A DNA stretch of 64,000 nucleotides, taken from positions 248,001 to 312,000 of the forward strand of contig NZ_CP016618.1 of NCBI RefSeq assembly GCF_002741015.1, written 5' to 3'. Position 1 is the first letter of the stretch. Each line of letters starts with the position of its first letter. The DNA comes from Microvirga ossetica (GTDB lineage Bacteria; Pseudomonadota; Alphaproteobacteria; Rhizobiales; Beijerinckiaceae). Below are positions 56,134 to 63,925 of this stretch, one piece after another. Below the pieces are notes generated by a model. The model saw only the letters and a list, made by a program, of their open reading frames with translations. It made no database searches and was not told the DNA's origin. The translations under genes and the position numbers were made by a program.

Positions 56134-57377
56134 GGCTGAACCGGCTCGCTCGTGAGGTGATGCAGGAGCAGCGCTTCCGCATCGGCGAGGATGCGTGCCA
56201 TCTGTTCGGGAGCAAGGTCATCAAGGCCTGACTTCGAGCGGGCGCCCGCGGGAAGCTTTCCAAGGCCCTGCTCGAGAGCGTCCCGGATCACGGCGCACTC
56301 GTCGGGATCGGTCCTGACCTCGTGCAGAAGTTGGACGAGATCGTTGAACCCTTCGCTTGGGGCGTGCGCTGCCTCGGGGAGTACTGTCTCGACTTCTACG
56401 CGCTCGATCCAGACGTCGCCCTGTGCCTGAAGGGCGAGGGAGGAGCACTCGGCTTCGAGGCGCTCCGGATCACCGGCGAGAACCCGGTGCGCCGGACTGG
56501 CGCCGGTCAGGACGAGGCGGATGGCGAGCATCCGGCCATCCGCCTCGTCAACTGCTGCTTTCAGGGCACGTCCGATCAGCGGGCAGGTATCATTCAGGGT
56601 CGATGCGGACGACACGTCGATGGTGACGCGGGCCCAACGCACGACGTCGACCGGGATCGGCTCGACCTGGCTGACGCGCCCACCCTCGACGGTCACGAGG
56701 GTAAAGCCCTTGGCTCCCGGCTCATTGACATGCCGGCCCTGCAGATTTCCCGGGAAGATCACGTGCGGTGCCTCGCACAGCACCTCGCGGGTGTGCACAT
56801 GGCCGAGGGCCCAGTAGTCGTAGCCTTTAGCGACGAGATCGCGCAGCTCGCAGGGCGCGTAGGTGTCATGCCCCGGACGGCCCATCGCGGAGGTGTGGAG
56901 GAGGCCGATGTTGAAAAGACCGGGGACCGGCTCCGGATAACCGGCCGCCAGATTCTGCGGGATCGCACGGTCGGCAAAGCTCTGCCCGTGGATGGCCACA
57001 TTGAGGTCGGGGAACGTCCAGGTCTCAGGTGTCCGGCTCGAGAACTCGCGGACATTGCCCGGCCAGCTCAGCCTCCGGCTGATGACGCTGGCAGCATCGT
57101 GGTTGCCTCGGATCATGGCGACCGGGATGCCGGCGGCGTTGAGGCGAGCGAGCGTCTTCACGAAGAACAGGCCCGTGCCATGGTCGGGCCAATCGCCATC
57201 GAACACGTCACCAGCAATGACAACCAGGTCGACGCGCTCATCGACAGCGAAGTCGACCAGCTTCTCGAACGCGCGCCTGGTTGCGCCGATGAGCTTTTCG
57301 GCCTGCTCGCCGGCCCGCTCTCTCAGGCCCGACAGCGGGCTATCGAGGTGGAGATCCGCAGCATGAATAAAACGCAT
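56130..57377 (-). CDS. YhaO/SbcD-like metallophosphoesterase (DNA exonuclease subunit)
   Basis: 415 residues from the ATG at 57377, which has a GGGGGC site; an open frame reaches 57452. The phosphoesterase motifs are in order: FIHAADLHLD, VVIAGDVFDGDW, MIRGNHDAAS, LLHTSAMG (in place of LLH-LLHG) and WALGHVHTREVL. These bind two metal ions, usually Mn. The C-terminal 150 residues form a capping/ATPase-binding region. It is first in a two-gene operon with the YhaN-like ATPase, forming a probable Mre11/Rad50-like nuclease complex for DNA repair or foreign DNA attack. Confidence 0.92.
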   Translation of the reverse strand: MRFIHAADLHLDSPLSGLRERAGEQAEKLIGATRRAFEKLVDFAVDERVDLVVIAGDVFDGDWPDHGTGLFFVKTLARLNAAGIPVAMIRGNHDAASVISRRLSWPGNVREFSSRTPETWTFPDLNVAIHGQSFADRAIPQNLAAGYPEPVPGLFNIGLLHTSAMGRPGHDTYAPCELRDLVAKGYDYWALGHVHTREVLCEAPHVIFPGNLQGRHVNEPGAKGFTLVTVEGGRVSQVEPIPVDVVRWARVTIDVSSASTLNDTCPLIGRALKAAVDEADGRMLAIRLVLTGASPAHRVLAGDPERLEAECSSLALQAQGDVWIERVEVETVLPEAAHAPSEGFNDLVQLLHEVRTDPDECAVIRDALEQGLGKLPAGARSKSGLDDLAPEQMARILADAEALLLHHLTSEPVQP

Positions 57378-57744
57378 GTGCCCCCGCACTGGGGCGTGAC
57401 ACTTGTTGCTGCCCCAACGCTCAGCTTGGGGCAGGCGTGAGGGCAGCGACAAGTGAACAAAGAAGGAACTGTGCCGCTGCCCAAGTGCGAACCCGAGAAG
57501 AGTGATCTAATGGTGACACCGCTTCCCATTGATTGGCATCGCAGCACTTAGGATGCCCACTCAGCATCGGGTTAGATGGGCGGCAACCAGACGAATGTGG
57601 CGTGTATTTAGCGCAACTCTGCGAGCGCCGGCTGGTATCGATCGACCAAGGAGCAAAGCAGGTGCGATGATATACAAACGCATGCCGCGCGCCAACTCGG
57701 GAGGCTTCCAGAGTCTATTTCAAATAATCAAGGGCCTTAGCAGT

Positions 57745-57766
57745 TCGGTTAACAGTTATTAACCGA
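57745..57766. repeat. Palindrome upstream of the replication region
   Basis: Eight-base perfect arms TCGGTTAA / TTAACCGA around CAGTTA. The inner 16-mer GTTAACAGTTATTAAC keeps the outer GTT...AAC of repABC-type parS sites but differs from that consensus at two central positions. It sits about 680 bp upstream of the repC-like start in an otherwise gene-free, more AT-rich stretch (57378-58039). Centromere function is a guess. Confidence 0.4.
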
Positions 57767-58039
57767 GGAGCGTCCCCGTCGCCGAATCGTAATTTGAGGT
57801 CGCCTGTTGAACTTCAGGGCGAATACTACGGCACTGCGAATCAAGTGTGTAAGTATGAATCGCCCGGAACCGGGCTTTTACATGCGAATTGACTCGGCCG
57901 TTTTGGCTAAATGATTCTTGCCAAAGAAGTTTCCCACCGCTGAATCGATCTATTGTGAATGGATTCTTGACGCGCGACTCCACAGCCAACTCAGAATCGG
58001 TCATCTCTCGAAACGGCACGAGTGTAACTGGTGGATGTC

Positions 58040-58252
58040 ATGCCTGACGCTAAACGAGCCGAGCGCGTTCAACGCTTCCGTAAGTCTCGCCGAGAACGGG
58101 GAGACAAGGAGATGAACGTCTGGGTTCCTGGGCTTCTAAGCACTGCTATTGACGAAGCCGTCGAGAGTGGCCGCTTCAAGTCGCGTGAGGCCGTCATCAC
58201 CTATGCCCTCGAGGCCATGTTTGCCCAAAAGGATCGAAATGTCGTGACGTAA
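58040..58252 (+). CDS. Ribbon-helix-helix (CopG/Arc-like) DNA-binding protein
   Basis: 70 residues from the ATG at 58040, with GGTGGA seven bases upstream; an in-frame GTG at 58031 is an alternative. A basic N-terminus (AKRAERVQRFRKSRRERGDK) is followed by the RHH core: strand MNVWVP, helix STAIDEAVESGRF, turn KSRE and helix AVITYALEAMF. Such proteins dimerise to bind operators in plasmid copy control, partition or toxin-antitoxin modules. It is directly upstream of repC and separated from it by a strong terminator, so it may regulate replication. No toxin gene is adjacent. Confidence 0.8.
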   Translation: MPDAKRAERVQRFRKSRRERGDKEMNVWVPGLLSTAIDEAVESGRFKSREAVITYALEAMFAQKDRNVVT

Positions 58253-58265
58253 ACCAGGCAAAGCA

Positions 58266-58300
58266 AAAGGCCCACGAAGCTGGAAACTTCGAGGGCCTTT
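58266..58300 (+). terminator. Strong, probably bidirectional, rho-independent terminator
   Basis: AAAGGCCC-A-CGAAG pairs with CTTCG-A-GGGCCTTT around a seven-base loop. It lies 13 bp after the RHH gene stop and ends in TTT on both strands. In repABC plasmids a small antisense RNA gene usually lies just before repC; this hairpin could be the terminator of such an RNA, but no promoter for it was identified. Confidence 0.8.
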
Positions 58301-58426
58301 GGAGACCACCGCGAGGGTGGGCATTCGGAATTGGTTGCACAATCCTTATGCCATCCCGACAAGCTGCGTGTCAAGAGCATCGGTTTCGGTGAGCGCTCCA
58401 GCTTTGCCCTCAACATGGAGGGTACG

Positions 58427-59581
58427 ATGCAGATCGCATCGTCAGGAGGCCGGCGGCTGAGACATGCTGCTTTGGCCGCGAGAGAACTTGTGCTCGAAAA
58501 TGGGCGCACGGTAACGCGAAAAGAACTATCTGCGGCAGCGCGTGAGGCTGCCAAGGCCCTGGAATTGCGGAACGGACCCCGATCGGTCCTGTCCGAGCTC
58601 GTCGCCTGCTGGGGCGAGCAGGAATGGGAGCGGCTGCTGGTGTGGCCGTCCAACGATTACCTGATGAGCCGGACCGGTCTCTCGGAGCGCTCCGTCCGGT
58701 ATGCGTTCAAGGTCCTTATCGAGCAGCAGCTCATCGTCCCGAAGGAATCTCCGAACGGAAAGCGCTACGCGGTCAAAGACTTGGCCGGAGAGCTGGTCGA
58801 CGCCTTCGGCTTCGACCTGACCCCCGTGTACGCCAGGCGAGGGGAGTGGGCTGAGCGTCTCATCGAGATGAAGCAAGTCCAGGAAGCCCGTAAACGCGCC
58901 TTTGACGAGATCACCATTGCCAGGCGGGCCGCCGAAGAGGCCCTACGTGCTTTGGCCGAGCATTATCCCGATCTCGATCGCTCCGACCTGGAAGAACAGG
59001 TTAAAGGCCTGAAAGCCCGCACGCCTGTGCGCAGCACGAAGGCCATGCCGCATGCGATCCTCGATGAGTGGATAGCGCTGAGGATGGCATGCGAGCAAGC
59101 TTTCTTAAAAGCGGGCAATGGCGGCAAGGACTGCCGTCACACTAATAACAACAACGGATCTCCTAGTGAGTCTTGTAACAAAGGCTTTCCGAAGAAAGCT
59201 GAGGCGGTTCGTCAAAGCGAACAAACCTCAGAGCACCTATCACCGGAATTGATCCTTGAGGCCTGCCCCACCCTCAGTGACTACGGTCAGCCGGTACGGG
59301 ATCTCGCGGACCTCGTCTCGGCCGGCCGCTACCTGCGAGCCGCGCTCGGGGCGCACGAAAGCGCCTGGGCCGAGGCGGTGGAGGACATCGGAACCGTCAG
59401 GGCGGCCATTGCGGTGATCTACGTGCTGCAGCTCTATGAAGACGATGTTGCCAAGAACGGCGGGGAGAGCCGGATCAAGAACCCAGGGGGCTACTTCCGG
59501 GCCTTGGTGCGCATGATCAAGGCCGGAAAGCTCGACCTCGGCGTCGAGCTGCTCGCCATGCGCAGACGAAGGATGTCGTAA
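58427..59581 (+). CDS. repC: RepC-type plasmid replication initiator
   Basis: 384 residues from the ATG at 58427, with GGAGGG nine bases upstream; the frame is open to 58331. The N-terminal winged-helix region contains VWPSNDYLMSRTGLSERSVR, LIEQQLIVPKESPNGKRYAV and ELVDAFGFDLTPVYARRGEW, the conserved core of RepC. The C-terminal domain (LSPELILEACPTLSDYGQPV to GGYFRALVRMIKAGKLDLG) is also RepC-like. Codons of about 58-60% GC surround an AT-richer stretch at 59130-59210 (HTNNNNGSPSES...), the place where oriV lies within repC in repABC plasmids. RepA and RepB are not in the window upstream, so either it is a stand-alone RepC or the partition genes are elsewhere. Confidence 0.85.
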   Translation: MQIASSGGRRLRHAALAARELVLENGRTVTRKELSAAAREAAKALELRNGPRSVLSELVACWGEQEWERLLVWPSNDYLMSRTGLSERSVRYAFKVLIEQQLIVPKESPNGKRYAVKDLAGELVDAFGFDLTPVYARRGEWAERLIEMKQVQEARKRAFDEITIARRAAEEALRALAEHYPDLDRSDLEEQVKGLKARTPVRSTKAMPHAILDEWIALRMACEQAFLKAGNGGKDCRHTNNNNGSPSESCNKGFPKKAEAVRQSEQTSEHLSPELILEACPTLSDYGQPVRDLADLVSAGRYLRAALGAHESAWAEAVEDIGTVRAAIAVIYVLQLYEDDVAKNGGESRIKNPGGYFRALVRMIKAGKLDLGVELLAMRRRRMS

Positions 59582-59904
59582 ATGACCTGATCGTTCCTCA
59601 AGACGCCGTGACCCGCTTGCGGAGGCTTGCCACCTGTCTGCGACGCCAGCCCTCGAGTTTGGCTGCGGATCGGCGGGGCAAGTCAAACGCTGGCCCGTTC
59701 AGGATGTGCCGAGATCACGCGCGAGATTACTCACGAAGGGAAACTTGATAGGGGAGGATAGGCCATTTTGAGGCATAATGGGATTTGTATGCCTGCCAGG
59801 AAGACAGTGAGCCAGCAGGGTACATCACGAATGTGAATCGTTGCGGCGTAAAGGATTCAGCACTTTGATTGGACCTCGTCGAGGCCCTTGCGCAACATGG
59901 ATGT
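59582..59904. other. Intergenic after repC
   Basis: About 320 bp with no gene recognised. Minus-strand frames continue from antisense of repC but lack protein character. Confidence 0.35.
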
Positions 59905-60156
59905 ATGTCTGAATACGCGATCCAGTACCTAGTGCTCGACAGGTTTGATCCCGCCTGCAACATGGCTCGCTACTATGTCCTGGCGATCGAGCCGAGCCTG
60001 TTTGGCAACCCAACGCTGATCCGCGAGTGGGGCCGGATCGGACATCAAGGGCAGAGGAGGGTAGAGCTTTATGACAACCAATCATGCGCGGCGGAGGCCC
60101 TTGAAACATGGCTCCAGCGAAAGCGGCGGCGTGGCTACCAGCTCAGAAGTGGATAG
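59905..60156 (+). CDS. WGR domain protein
   Basis: 83 residues from the ATG at 59905 (MSEYAIQYLVLDRFDPACNM); a TTG at 59869 would extend it by 12. The WGR motif is visible in LIREWGRIGHQGQRRVELYD, followed by a C-terminal helix (SCAAEALETWLQRKRRRGYQ). WGR domains bind nucleic acids and occur in PARP and MolR-type proteins; single-domain versions are common on alphaproteobacterial plasmids with unknown roles. Confidence 0.88.
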   Translation: MSEYAIQYLVLDRFDPACNMARYYVLAIEPSLFGNPTLIREWGRIGHQGQRRVELYDNQSCAAEALETWLQRKRRRGYQLRSG

Positions 60157-60312
60157 GAGGGTCGACATGATAGACGCAGGTTGTGTGCGCGATCTCTTCC
60201 TCTGAAATCGGAGGTGCAAAGGCTGACCGGCTATGCCGTGGCAACGGTGAGTCTGCTTGCTGATGAGTGGCGCCTGCCGTTCGATCATGTTCATGACGCA
60301 CTATCTTGCCGT

Positions 60313-60822
60313 CTAGAACATTCCAATACTCATGCCTACCGCGAGTGCGGCTCCGAGTTCTTCGCAGCGCTTCAGATCGTCTGGGCCTATGACTTTAGGG
60401 GCCAAGATCGCTTCTGCCGTCTGCGCGTGCGTGCAGACAATCAGCGGATCAGCAATGGCCTTGAGCCGCCACCCGGTCGCAATCCGCGCAAGCTGACGTG
60501 CTGCGCTGTGACCGTCGCTTCCGGCGCAGATCAGCGTCGCGTAGGGACGCCCGCTGATCCGGTCGAGCGCCGGATAGTAGGTTCGATCAAAGAAGTCTTT
60601 CATCAGCCCGGCGATAGCCGCCAAATTCTCGGGAGTGCCGAAGATATAGCCGTCCGCCTCGAGGAGGTCGACTGCCTGAGCCGCCGGTGCCGGAAGCAGG
60701 TGAACGCGAACGGTCGGCTCTGAAGCTGCACCACGGGCAGCAGCCTCGACCATCTGACGGGTACCACCGGTCATCGAGTGATACACGATCAGAAGCGTTT
60801 TCGTCGTGCCGGTATGCAGCAT
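60313..60822 (-). CDS. Flavodoxin family / NAD(P)H-dependent FMN reductase-like protein
   Basis: 169 residues. The N-terminal phosphate-binding loop (LLIVYHSMTGGTRQMVEAAA) and the YIFGTPENLAAIAGLMKDFF segment with the YIFG-P pattern are those of flavodoxin-like FMN proteins. RPYATLICAGSDGHSAARQL gives the third flavin loop. Probably a soluble FMN-dependent oxidoreductase; the partner and substrate are unknown. It is an isolated minus-strand gene between WGR and DUF3800 genes. Confidence 0.88.
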   Translation of the reverse strand: MLHTGTTKTLLIVYHSMTGGTRQMVEAAARGAASEPTVRVHLLPAPAAQAVDLLEADGYIFGTPENLAAIAGLMKDFFDRTYYPALDRISGRPYATLICAGSDGHSAARQLARIATGWRLKAIADPLIVCTHAQTAEAILAPKVIGPDDLKRCEELGAALAVGMSIGMF

Positions 60823-61009
60823 GTCCTCCGTCGGTTGAAATCCTGAACCTCATAGCGAGTGGCACCTGGGGAATGAACCGGCTTAGGGTCCAGGAGTTCA
60901 CGGTCATCCATAAAGCCAAGCTTAAGGCTGAACGGCACAACTTGACATTCCCGCAACTCATCCCAATATCTCAGATAAGTGGATTGGGGGTTGTCCCCGG
61001 TCGGCGCTG

Positions 61010-61039
61010 GGCCTCGGTTTACCGGGGCCTTTCGCTTTT
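61010..61039 (+). terminator. Hairpin with T-rich tail, plus-strand orientation
   Basis: GGCCTCGGT pairs with ACCGGGGCC (one mismatch) around TT, then TTTCGCTTTT. It overlaps the last codons of the minus-strand DUF3800 gene. No obvious plus-strand transcript precedes it, so its use is unclear. Confidence 0.4.
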
Positions 61040-61822
61040 CTCGGGGAAAACCTTCCGGTCCCACACCTTCGGCAGGATGGTGTCATAGGCCCGGTTTTCC
61101 TGATCCGGACGCAGCGTCTTCAGACCGATGGGCCGCGCAATGAGGTCAGCGATCTGAAGCCCGACCGAATTCGCCTTCTTGTCTGCGAAGAGGATCTCGA
61201 AGCCTTCTATCGGCCCGCGGCTTAGGGGATTCGCACCTGTCGCAATACGGCGGAACTCAAGTTCGAGCTCTCGATCCTCCTTGCCCCCACTGCCGCCCCG
61301 TGCTTCGCAGACGATGTGGGTCAGCCCGTCTGTGTCCTTCGCGATGTCATCGAGGTACTCACGCGCCCGTTCCATACAAAACAGGAGCGCCAATTCGTAG
61401 GGGCTCTTGGGATCGGTGTAGCGGCGGGCCAGCACATCCTTCCTGATCGTGGACGCCACGACGACCATTGGGCATTCGTCAATGATCTTTGTGAGTTCCC
61501 GCATGAAACGCCATTTCTTGTCTTTGTTGCCAAGAAACACGAACGGGGCTTCGGCTCGCCGGATCTCGTGCTCATGCAGAATTGCGCAGTCGTGCCCAAA
61601 CCATCGAAACTTGAACTCCTGAACAGCGGGAACAAGCCGATGGATGTAGTCGTCTTTGCGAATGATACAGAAGGCAAGGGCGAAGATTGGATATTGAGGA
61701 TCGATCGATTTGAGCGAGTGATCACCACTCTCGTCAACGAAGATGATGTGATCGGAAAAGAGCAAGATTGCCTCGGCTGAAGTTTTGACGGCGACAGAAG
61801 TCACACTAACAGGAAGGGCCAT
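61019..61822 (-). CDS. DUF3800 domain protein
   Basis: 267 residues. The N-terminal IIFVDESGDHSLKSID motif, the central acidic and His positions (FGHDCAILHEHEIRR), a THIVCEARGGSGGKEDRELE strand-helix and the C-terminal GLQIADLIARPIG motif are the conserved blocks of DUF3800, thought to be an RNase H-like nuclease fold. DUF3800 proteins are frequent in mobile and defence-associated DNA. The start at MALPVSVTSV lacks a clear ribosome-binding site; a later start near ILLFSDH is possible. It is followed on the same strand by nothing close, and preceded by the recombinase gene running the same way. Confidence 0.85.
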   Translation of the reverse strand: MALPVSVTSVAVKTSAEAILLFSDHIIFVDESGDHSLKSIDPQYPIFALAFCIIRKDDYIHRLVPAVQEFKFRWFGHDCAILHEHEIRRAEAPFVFLGNKDKKWRFMRELTKIIDECPMVVVASTIRKDVLARRYTDPKSPYELALLFCMERAREYLDDIAKDTDGLTHIVCEARGGSGGKEDRELELEFRRIATGANPLSRGPIEGFEILFADKKANSVGLQIADLIARPIGLKTLRPDQENRAYDTILPKVWDRKVFPEKSERPR

Positions 61823-61882
61823 ACTGACCCATTTGAATGTTCCAAAGCCAAAGAGTGAGTTGCGGGTTGTATCAGGATGACC

Positions 61883-62836
61883 TTACCCATCAGCTGTCTG
61901 TAAATCATTCAGAGGGTGGAGATCTCGGACCATGTGGTGGAGGCGGGAGGTGTCCAGGTGAGTGTAGATCTGGGTGGTCTCGATGCCGGCATGTCCCAGC
62001 AGCTCCTGCAGAACCCGCAGGTCGGTGCCTCCGGAATGCATGTGGGTGGCAAAGGCATGGCGCAGCACATGCGGTGACACCCGCTCGGGGCTCGCCAGCC
62101 CAGCGGCCACCGCCGCCTCCTTGATCTCAAGCAGAGCCGCCTGGCGCGTCAGCGCCTTGCTGCCATTGCGGACCGAGTGGAACAGCCAGGGGGAGGGCGC
62201 CCCGGCGGCATAAGCGCGGGCCATCCTCTGCCAGAGGGCAATGGCCGCGATCGCCCGCTCATGCAGCGGCACCAGCCGCTGCTTGTCGCCCTTGCCGCGC
62301 ACCAGCAGCATGCGGGTGCCGGGAGGCGCCGCATCTGCGGGCAGGGACAACGCTTCGCTGATGCGCATGCCCGAGGCATAGAGCGTCTCGAACAGGGCCG
62401 CCCGGCGGGCATAGCCAGCTTGGCGATAAAGGCCGACCGAGAGGTCGGCTGCCAGCCGGTGGGCGGTCTCCAGCAGCGCTTCGGTCTCGGCAATCGACAG
62501 GACGAAGGGCAGCTTGCGGGACCGCTTCATGGCCGACAGATGGGCTGTGGGATCGCGCGAGCCGAGTTCCTCGGCGATCAGGAACCTGTGCAAGCCCCGC
62601 GCCACCGTAATGCGTCGTGCCATGGTCGAGCCGGCATAGCCGCGCTGGTCGAGCGAGGCGATGTAATCCCGGATCTGCTCGAGGCCGACCTCGTCCAGGC
62701 CCAGGCTGTTCTCGTCGAGCCAGGCGAGATAGCAGCTGAGATCGTCGGTGTAGGTGCCGATGGTGCCGGCTGAGGCTCCGAGCTCCGTTGCTAGGGCGTC
62801 GAGCCAGAGCTGGGCCAGCCGCTGATTGGTCCGCAT
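61883..62836 (-). CDS. Xer-type tyrosine recombinase
   Basis: 317 residues with an AGGAGG ribosome-binding site before the ATG at 62836. The N-terminal SAM-like core-binding domain covers about 1-100. The catalytic domain has R158 (YASGMRISEAL), K182 (RGKGDKQR), H256 and R259 (SPHVLRHAF), H282 (LLGHAGIETTQ) and the nucleophile Y291 (IYTHLD). This is a XerC/XerD-like enzyme; on a plasmid it would resolve dimers. The 61-bp gap to DUF3800 on the same strand allows co-transcription. No dif-like site was identified by eye. Confidence 0.92.
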   Translation of the reverse strand: MRTNQRLAQLWLDALATELGASAGTIGTYTDDLSCYLAWLDENSLGLDEVGLEQIRDYIASLDQRGYAGSTMARRITVARGLHRFLIAEELGSRDPTAHLSAMKRSRKLPFVLSIAETEALLETAHRLAADLSVGLYRQAGYARRAALFETLYASGMRISEALSLPADAAPPGTRMLLVRGKGDKQRLVPLHERAIAAIALWQRMARAYAAGAPSPWLFHSVRNGSKALTRQAALLEIKEAAVAAGLASPERVSPHVLRHAFATHMHSGGTDLRVLQELLGHAGIETTQIYTHLDTSRLHHMVRDLHPLNDLQTADG

Positions 62837-62949
62837 GCGATCCTCCTGTGGGAGGATACTGGCACAGCATCGGTTACAGACTTCTTGTCAAAACTCTCCA
62901 GGCCGGCGATCAGGTGCAACCTAAGTTACAACCGCGGTGTCCAAGCAAA

Positions 62950-62978
62950 TTGGCCGCAGTTCTCCCTGATGCTATAAT
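62950..62978 (+). promoter_or_regulatory. Sigma-70-like promoter giving a nearly leaderless transcript
   Basis: TTGGCC (62950-62955), 17-base spacer, then a consensus TATAAT (62973-62978). The predicted start point falls at or one base before the ATG at 62986. This is the clearest sigma-70 promoter seen in the window. Confidence 0.55.
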
Positions 62979-62985
62979 TCAGGGC

Positions 62986-63462
62986 ATGACCCAGATGGCC
63001 GACGAGATCCGCACCCTCATTACAGATCTTTACGATGATCCTGAGGACTTCCTGAGGAAACCTCACCAGTGGTTCGGCGGGCGTTCGCCGGACGAGCTCA
63101 TGGCGACTGAGGCAGGCCAGTTCGTGCTCCTGAAGTTCCTTCGCGGGGGAGACCACATGCCGCCCATTGAAACTGATCGAGACTTCAAGCCCTACACCGC
63201 CGCGAACACCGACCGCGCCATTGACCAGACGATTGCCCGTCTTGAGGAGCAAATCGAGCAGCTCAGGGCTCTGAAAGGATCTGGACCAGAGATCGCCAGC
63301 GTCATCGGAAGAGCACGGGAGGTATATGGCGATGAGGGCCTGCTGTGGCTCCTTGAGTATAACCAGGTTCTGCAGACGACACCTTTGGATCTCGTGCTCA
63401 AAGGTAAGGCCGAGCGTGTTCTCACGCAGCTTGGACGGATTGAGCACGGCGTGTACGCGTGA
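62986..63462 (+). CDS. ParS/MbcA/Xre-type antitoxin C-terminal domain protein
   Basis: 158 residues from the ATG at 62986; MADEIRT at 62995 is an alternative with AGGG at a better distance. The segment EDFLRKPHQWFGGRSPDELM followed by ATEAGQFVLLKFL matches the toxin-binding domain (former DUF2384) of Xre/MbcA/ParS antitoxins, in which GG-xP-EL is the key motif. A coiled-coil-like middle (DQTIARLEEQIEQLRALKG) and a further helical region follow, which is longer than usual. No RES-domain toxin lies next to it, so it may be an orphan or have another function. Confidence 0.65.
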   Translation: MTQMADEIRTLITDLYDDPEDFLRKPHQWFGGRSPDELMATEAGQFVLLKFLRGGDHMPPIETDRDFKPYTAANTDRAIDQTIARLEEQIEQLRALKGSGPEIASVIGRAREVYGDEGLLWLLEYNQVLQTTPLDLVLKGKAERVLTQLGRIEHGVYA

Positions 63463-63643
63463 GCGTCGCCAACATGCTTGTGGGAACGACGCCGGAAATC
63501 TTATGTGAGTGCAGCTGGAAGGCTTTCTGCTGAGAAACCTGGCGGCCGACGAGGTCGCGAGCTTTGCGGATCATCTGAAGCGCAGAGGCCGGTTACAATA
63601 CCCTGGAGCCGGGCGCCTGCGGACCAACAAGGCTTGCGTGGAA

Positions 63644-63925
63644 ATGACGGAAGAACCGATTGTGAGCGATCCCAAAATCCTGGGCGGCATGTCGGTCATC
63701 AAGGGCACACGGGTCCTAGTTTATGACTTGGCGGCATCCGTTACAGCAGGCATCCCGCGGGATAGAATTCTGGCGGCCTATCCCACCATCGAGGAGCACC
63801 ATCTGGATCTGGCTGTCGCTTACGCAGGGGCCAATTCATTGCCGCGGCAGATCCGTCATAAGCTTCCTCCACGGCCCGGAGCAACGTTGGGAAAGTCGGG
63901 GCGGATACTGCGGTGGAAGGAATGA
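63644..63925 (+). CDS. DUF433 domain protein (antitoxin-like)
   Basis: 93 residues from the ATG at 63644. MTEEPIVSDPKILGGMSVIK, GTRVLVYDLAASVTAGIPRD and ILAAYPTIEEHHLDLAVAYA are the DUF433 pattern: a small strand pair plus winged helix-like unit found in VapB-like antitoxins. A frame open back to 63509 reads like protein (GFLLRNLAADEVASFADHLK), so a longer start is possible. The TGA overlaps the ATG of the next gene by four bases. DUF433 genes normally precede a PIN toxin (DUF5615); here the next gene is Uma2-like instead. Confidence 0.82.
   Translation: MTEEPIVSDPKILGGMSVIKGTRVLVYDLAASVTAGIPRDRILAAYPTIEEHHLDLAVAYAGANSLPRQIRHKLPPRPGATLGKSGRILRWKE

Noticed and set aside
56322..57440. Plus-strand frame of 372 codons
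   Set aside because: Antisense to the phosphoesterase, which has all catalytic motifs.
57759..58019. Minus-strand 86-codon frame upstream of the RHH gene
   Set aside because: No ribosome-binding site or family motif; it lies in the likely control region of the replication genes. Kept only as a possibility.
60181..60723. Plus-strand frame of 180 codons
   Set aside because: Antisense to the flavodoxin-like gene for most of its length; only the first 40 codons lie outside and they have no motif.
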